The notes below the pieces were generated by a model, which ran no database searches, was not told where the DNA came from, and worked only from the letters and a program-made list of their open reading frames with translations. DNA of 7,944 nt from positions 1-7,944 of the forward strand of contig JAJYBO010000129.1 of assembly GCA_021778975.1 (NCBI GenBank), in the 5' to 3' direction. Both the position numbers and the translations under genes were made by a program. This stretch comes from Deltaproteobacteria bacterium. Lineage in GTDB: Bacteria > Desulfobacterota > Desulfobacteria > Desulfobacterales > Desulfatirhabdiaceae. This document shows positions 6,459-7,944 of the stretch, piece after piece; position 1 is the first letter of the stretch; each line of letters starts with the position of its first letter.

Positions 6459-6610
6459 ACATACAGTTCTGAGAGTGTTTTTTTACAGAGCTGAAAAACA
6501 ATTGATGTGCATCGCACGCGGCTATGAAGTCAGCCCCGAACCGTCCGAATGATTTTATTCTGGAATGATGACTTCTATTTGAGGCGTAATCCTCAAATAG
6601 AAGTCTTTTT
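6459..6610 (+). ncRNA. candidate small RNA or attenuated leader of about 150 nt
   Basis: The interval is bounded by a good promoter (6425-6452) and a strong intrinsic terminator (6570-6610). The predicted transcript has an 8-bp hairpin near its 5' end (6464-6471 with 6486-6493, one G-U pair, U-rich loop), a GTGC/GCAC hairpin (from 6507) and a GGCT/AGCC hairpin (6520-6535). GAAGTCA at 6526-6532 could pair with TGACTTC at 6569-6575, competing with the terminator. The only reading frame inside with an internal ATG is 15 codons (6505-6552) and has no good ribosome site. It matches no RNA family I can name. Alternatives are a long crcB leader under termination control or the 3' end of a lost gene. 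Confidence 0.35.
6570..6610 (+). terminator. strong Rho-independent terminator
   Basis: A perfect 15-bp stem (6570-6584 with 6591-6605) with a 6-base loop CGTAAT is followed at once by TTTTT and, after one A, TTTT. There is no T-run on the other side, so it works only on the plus strand. No confirmed plus-strand gene ends before it, which is the main reason to suspect a short transcript here. Confidence 0.85.
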
Positions 6611-6657
6611 ATTTTGAGGGCGCTACATATTTAAATATATCTTTTAATTTCAATATG

Positions 6658-6686
6658 TTGTTTTTAATATTCACCCGTTTTATCAT
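6658..6686 (+). promoter_or_regulatory. probable crcB promoter
   Basis: A -35 like TTGTTT (6658-6663), a 17-base spacer and a -10 TATCAT (6681-6686, five of six consensus bases) lie after the terminator and an AT-rich block that could act as an UP element. Transcription would start near 6693, giving a 5' leader of about 75 bases. The -35 match is only moderate. Confidence 0.4.
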
Positions 6687-6767
6687 CAACTGGATAAACG
6701 TTTCATCGAAACATGTACGACGGCGCCCATATTCCGATGGCCGCTGGCATGGGAGTGAAAAACTGCA

Positions 6768-7214
6768 ATGACAAAAGTGCTTTGGGTGATGATCGGCGGC
6801 AGTATCGGCGCGTTGAGCCGGTACGCTGTGGCGCTGCTGGCGGTAAGACTTTTCGGAACCAGGTTCCCGTGGGGCACCCTCATCGTGAATCTCGCGGGGT
6901 GCTTTCTGATCGGGCTTGCCTTTTCACTGAGCGAGCGGGGAAGCTACATCATGAATCCGTCCATGCGGCTTTTCTTCGTTACCGGATACCTGGGGGCGTT
7001 GACCACGTTCTCGACATTTGCGCTCGAAACGGTCAACACCATCCGGATGGACAGTTATATGGCCGCCGCACCGAATTTTTTGCTGAACAATGTTGTCGGG
7101 ATGTGTCTGGTGTTTCTGGGAATGTGGGCGGGCCGCATTGATATCGTGGAAGTCATCCGAAAGATTCATCAGGGCGTGATGTTCCTGGGATCATGGATTG
7201 GCCTTGTCAGATAA
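6768..7214 (+). CDS. crcB: fluoride channel CrcB/Fluc
   Basis: A 148-aa membrane protein of the CrcB/Fluc family, which lets fluoride leave the cytoplasm and protects against its toxicity. Family motifs are clear: GGSIGALSRY (residues 10-19), GTLIVNLAGCFLIG (36-49) with the conserved Asn, and GYLGALTTFSTF (73-84), the Phe-rich pore segment. Four hydrophobic segments fit the dual-topology dimer. It is about 20 residues longer than the usual 120-130 at the C-terminus. GGGAG lies 12 bases before the ATG, a loose spacing, but the first family motif begins ten residues in and no nearer start fits. CCCAT at 6726-6730 could pair with ATGGG at 6749-6753 and cover this ribosome site. It is followed after 10 bases by a DUF190-CBS gene. 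I see no fluoride riboswitch upstream. Confidence 0.93.
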   Translation: MTKVLWVMIGGSIGALSRYAVALLAVRLFGTRFPWGTLIVNLAGCFLIGLAFSLSERGSYIMNPSMRLFFVTGYLGALTTFSTFALETVNTIRMDSYMAAAPNFLLNNVVGMCLVFLGMWAGRIDIVEVIRKIHQGVMFLGSWIGLVR

Positions 7215-7224
7215 GGAGTTGAAT

Positions 7225-7944
7225 ATGCTGTCGTATCGGGTGATCGAAATATTCGCCAGCGAAGAAATGCGCTGGCAGGGAGCGCCGCTGCAACGGGCTG
7301 TCGTGGAGTATGTCAAAGGGCTGAAAATCGCGGCGCGCTGTCAGGTGTTCCGGGCTGTGGAAGGATGTTACGAAAATGGACAAGTGGCGGCGCAGCACAT
7401 GGAGATTCTCTCCTACAACATGCCGGTCTATATCATGATTGTCGCGCCGGCTTTCGAGTGCGACCGTATGCTGCCGGACATTGAAAAGATGGTGACCGGC
7501 GGCATTCTGGCGGTCCGGAATCTTGACGTTGTATCGCACAAGACCCAGCGGGTGTTGCTGCATCCGCATATCCTGGTTCAGGACGTTATGACGCCGTCTC
7601 CCCAGAAAGTGACGCTTTCGACGCCGCTCTGTGATGTGGTCCAGTTGCTGTTGTCCTCCATATTCACGGGCGTTCCGGTGGTGGACGCTCACGACCGGCC
7701 GGTGGGCGTCATCACCCAGGGCGATTTGATTTACAAAGGCGGCATGCCGGTGCGACTCGGTCTGCTGGCGTCATGCCATAACAGCGGCGGGGTGGATGAT
7801 GTCATGACGTCTCTGACCACTAAAAAAGCGGCGGATATCATGAGCAGCCCGGTGATTTCCATTCAGGCGGAGCGCCCGGCGACGGAAGCCGTGGAGGTGA
7901 TGCTCCGCAAGAACATCAAGCGGATGCCGGTGGTGGACGTTCAC
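7225..7944 (+). CDS. DUF190 and CBS-domain protein, partial (runs off the window)
   Basis: An open frame of 240 codons with no stop before the window end, so the C-terminus is missing. Residues about 1-105 form a DUF190 domain, a small PII-like fold (seen in MLSYRVIEIFASEE at the start and GGILAVRNLDVV near 92-103). A CBS domain follows at about 117-170 (VQDVMTPSPQKVTL, then GVPVVDAHDRPVGVITQGDLI), and a second begins near 202 (AADIMSSPVISI) and is cut at MPVVDVH. CBS pairs usually bind adenine nucleotides, so this is a probable cytoplasmic energy or nucleotide sensor. The start is supported by TAAGGAG, which overlaps the crcB stop and sits six bases upstream. Genes for DUF190 proteins commonly sit beside crcB, so it may modulate fluoride export; the mechanism is unproven. 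Confidence 0.9.
   Translation, partial: MLSYRVIEIFASEEMRWQGAPLQRAVVEYVKGLKIAARCQVFRAVEGCYENGQVAAQHMEILSYNMPVYIMIVAPAFECDRMLPDIEKMVTGGILAVRNLDVVSHKTQRVLLHPHILVQDVMTPSPQKVTLSTPLCDVVQLLLSSIFTGVPVVDAHDRPVGVITQGDLIYKGGMPVRLGLLASCHNSGGVDDVMTSLTTKKAADIMSSPVISIQAERPATEAVEVMLRKNIKRMPVVDVH

Larger units (their letters stand above)
6318..6767. other. 450-base intergenic region between divergent operons
   Basis: No convincing long protein gene lies here. From left to right it holds the antitoxin ribosome site, operator and promoter (minus strand), an inverted repeat, a plus-strand promoter, a candidate short structured RNA with a strong terminator, an AT-rich block (about 6606-6670, including the 12-bp palindrome ATATTTAAATAT at 6627-6638), a probable crcB promoter, and a GC-richer crcB leader. 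Each part is listed separately. Confidence 0.8.

Noticed and set aside
6082..6552. Plus-strand open frame of 156 codons across the antitoxin and intergenic region
   Set aside because: Its first half is antisense to the antitoxin and its second half crosses two promoters. The composition is not protein-like. Its last 15 codons were considered as a remnant of a lost gene but cannot be supported.
6713..7141. Plus-strand open frame overlapping crcB in another frame
   Set aside because: The crcB frame carries all Fluc motifs. The alternative frame is rich in Arg and Gly and shows no family features.
7207..7692. Minus-strand open frame of 161 codons at the right end
   Set aside because: It is antisense to the DUF190-CBS gene, which has a ribosome site and clear domains.
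1..7944. CRISPR array, tRNA, rRNA, insertion sequence or sigma-54 (-24/-12) promoter
   Set aside because: No regularly spaced direct repeats, cloverleaf, rRNA-like segment or transposase was seen. No intergenic match to TGGCAC-N5-TTGC was found by eye, so targets of the sigma-54 activator are not visible here.

Overview
The window looks like chromosomal DNA from a sulfate-reducing or related Desulfobacterota (deltaproteobacterial) bacterium. This is inferred from three things: a DUF3786 protein with an N-terminal four-cysteine Fe-S motif, very large multi-sensor signalling proteins (tandem Cache plus two PAS domains; a sigma-54 activator with a cysteine-rich PAS insert), and a short intergenic motif that resembles a dispersed repeat I remember from such genomes. 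No marker gene fixes the genus.

Layout. Positions 92-5533 (minus strand) hold a tight three-gene unit, read right to left: a DUF3786 Fe-S protein (5533-4703), a membrane histidine kinase (4712-1944) and a sigma-54-dependent response regulator (1957-92). Successive genes overlap by 10 and 14 bases, so translational coupling is likely. Upstream on the same strand, a Phd/YefM-type antitoxin (6317-6078) and a PIN-domain toxin (6078-5602) overlap by one base in a TAATG. They have a clear sigma-70-type promoter whose -10 runs into a palindromic operator. A short hairpin with a T-run lies between the toxin and the DUF3786 gene.

Positions 6318-6767 form a 450-base intergenic region, and it is not empty. 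It carries the antitoxin promoter and operator, an inverted repeat, a divergent plus-strand promoter (TTGACA-16-GATAAT), and about 110 bases further on a perfect 15-bp hairpin followed by TTTTT. Together these outline an unannotated transcript of about 150 nt, or an attenuated leader. An AT-rich stretch and a probable crcB promoter follow. On the plus strand come crcB (6768-7214, fluoride channel) and, 10 bases later, a DUF190-CBS protein (7225 to beyond the window end).

How the genes may work together. The kinase probably senses a small extracytoplasmic ligand through its Cache domains and a cytoplasmic cue through PAS, then phosphorylates the regulator, which drives sigma-54 promoters that are not visible here. 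The co-translated Fe-S protein may add redox or metal input or be the protected or controlled partner; this is inference. The toxin-antitoxin pair is autoregulated and independent in function. CrcB exports fluoride, and the DUF190-CBS protein is a likely nucleotide-responsive partner. No fluoride riboswitch was recognised upstream of crcB.
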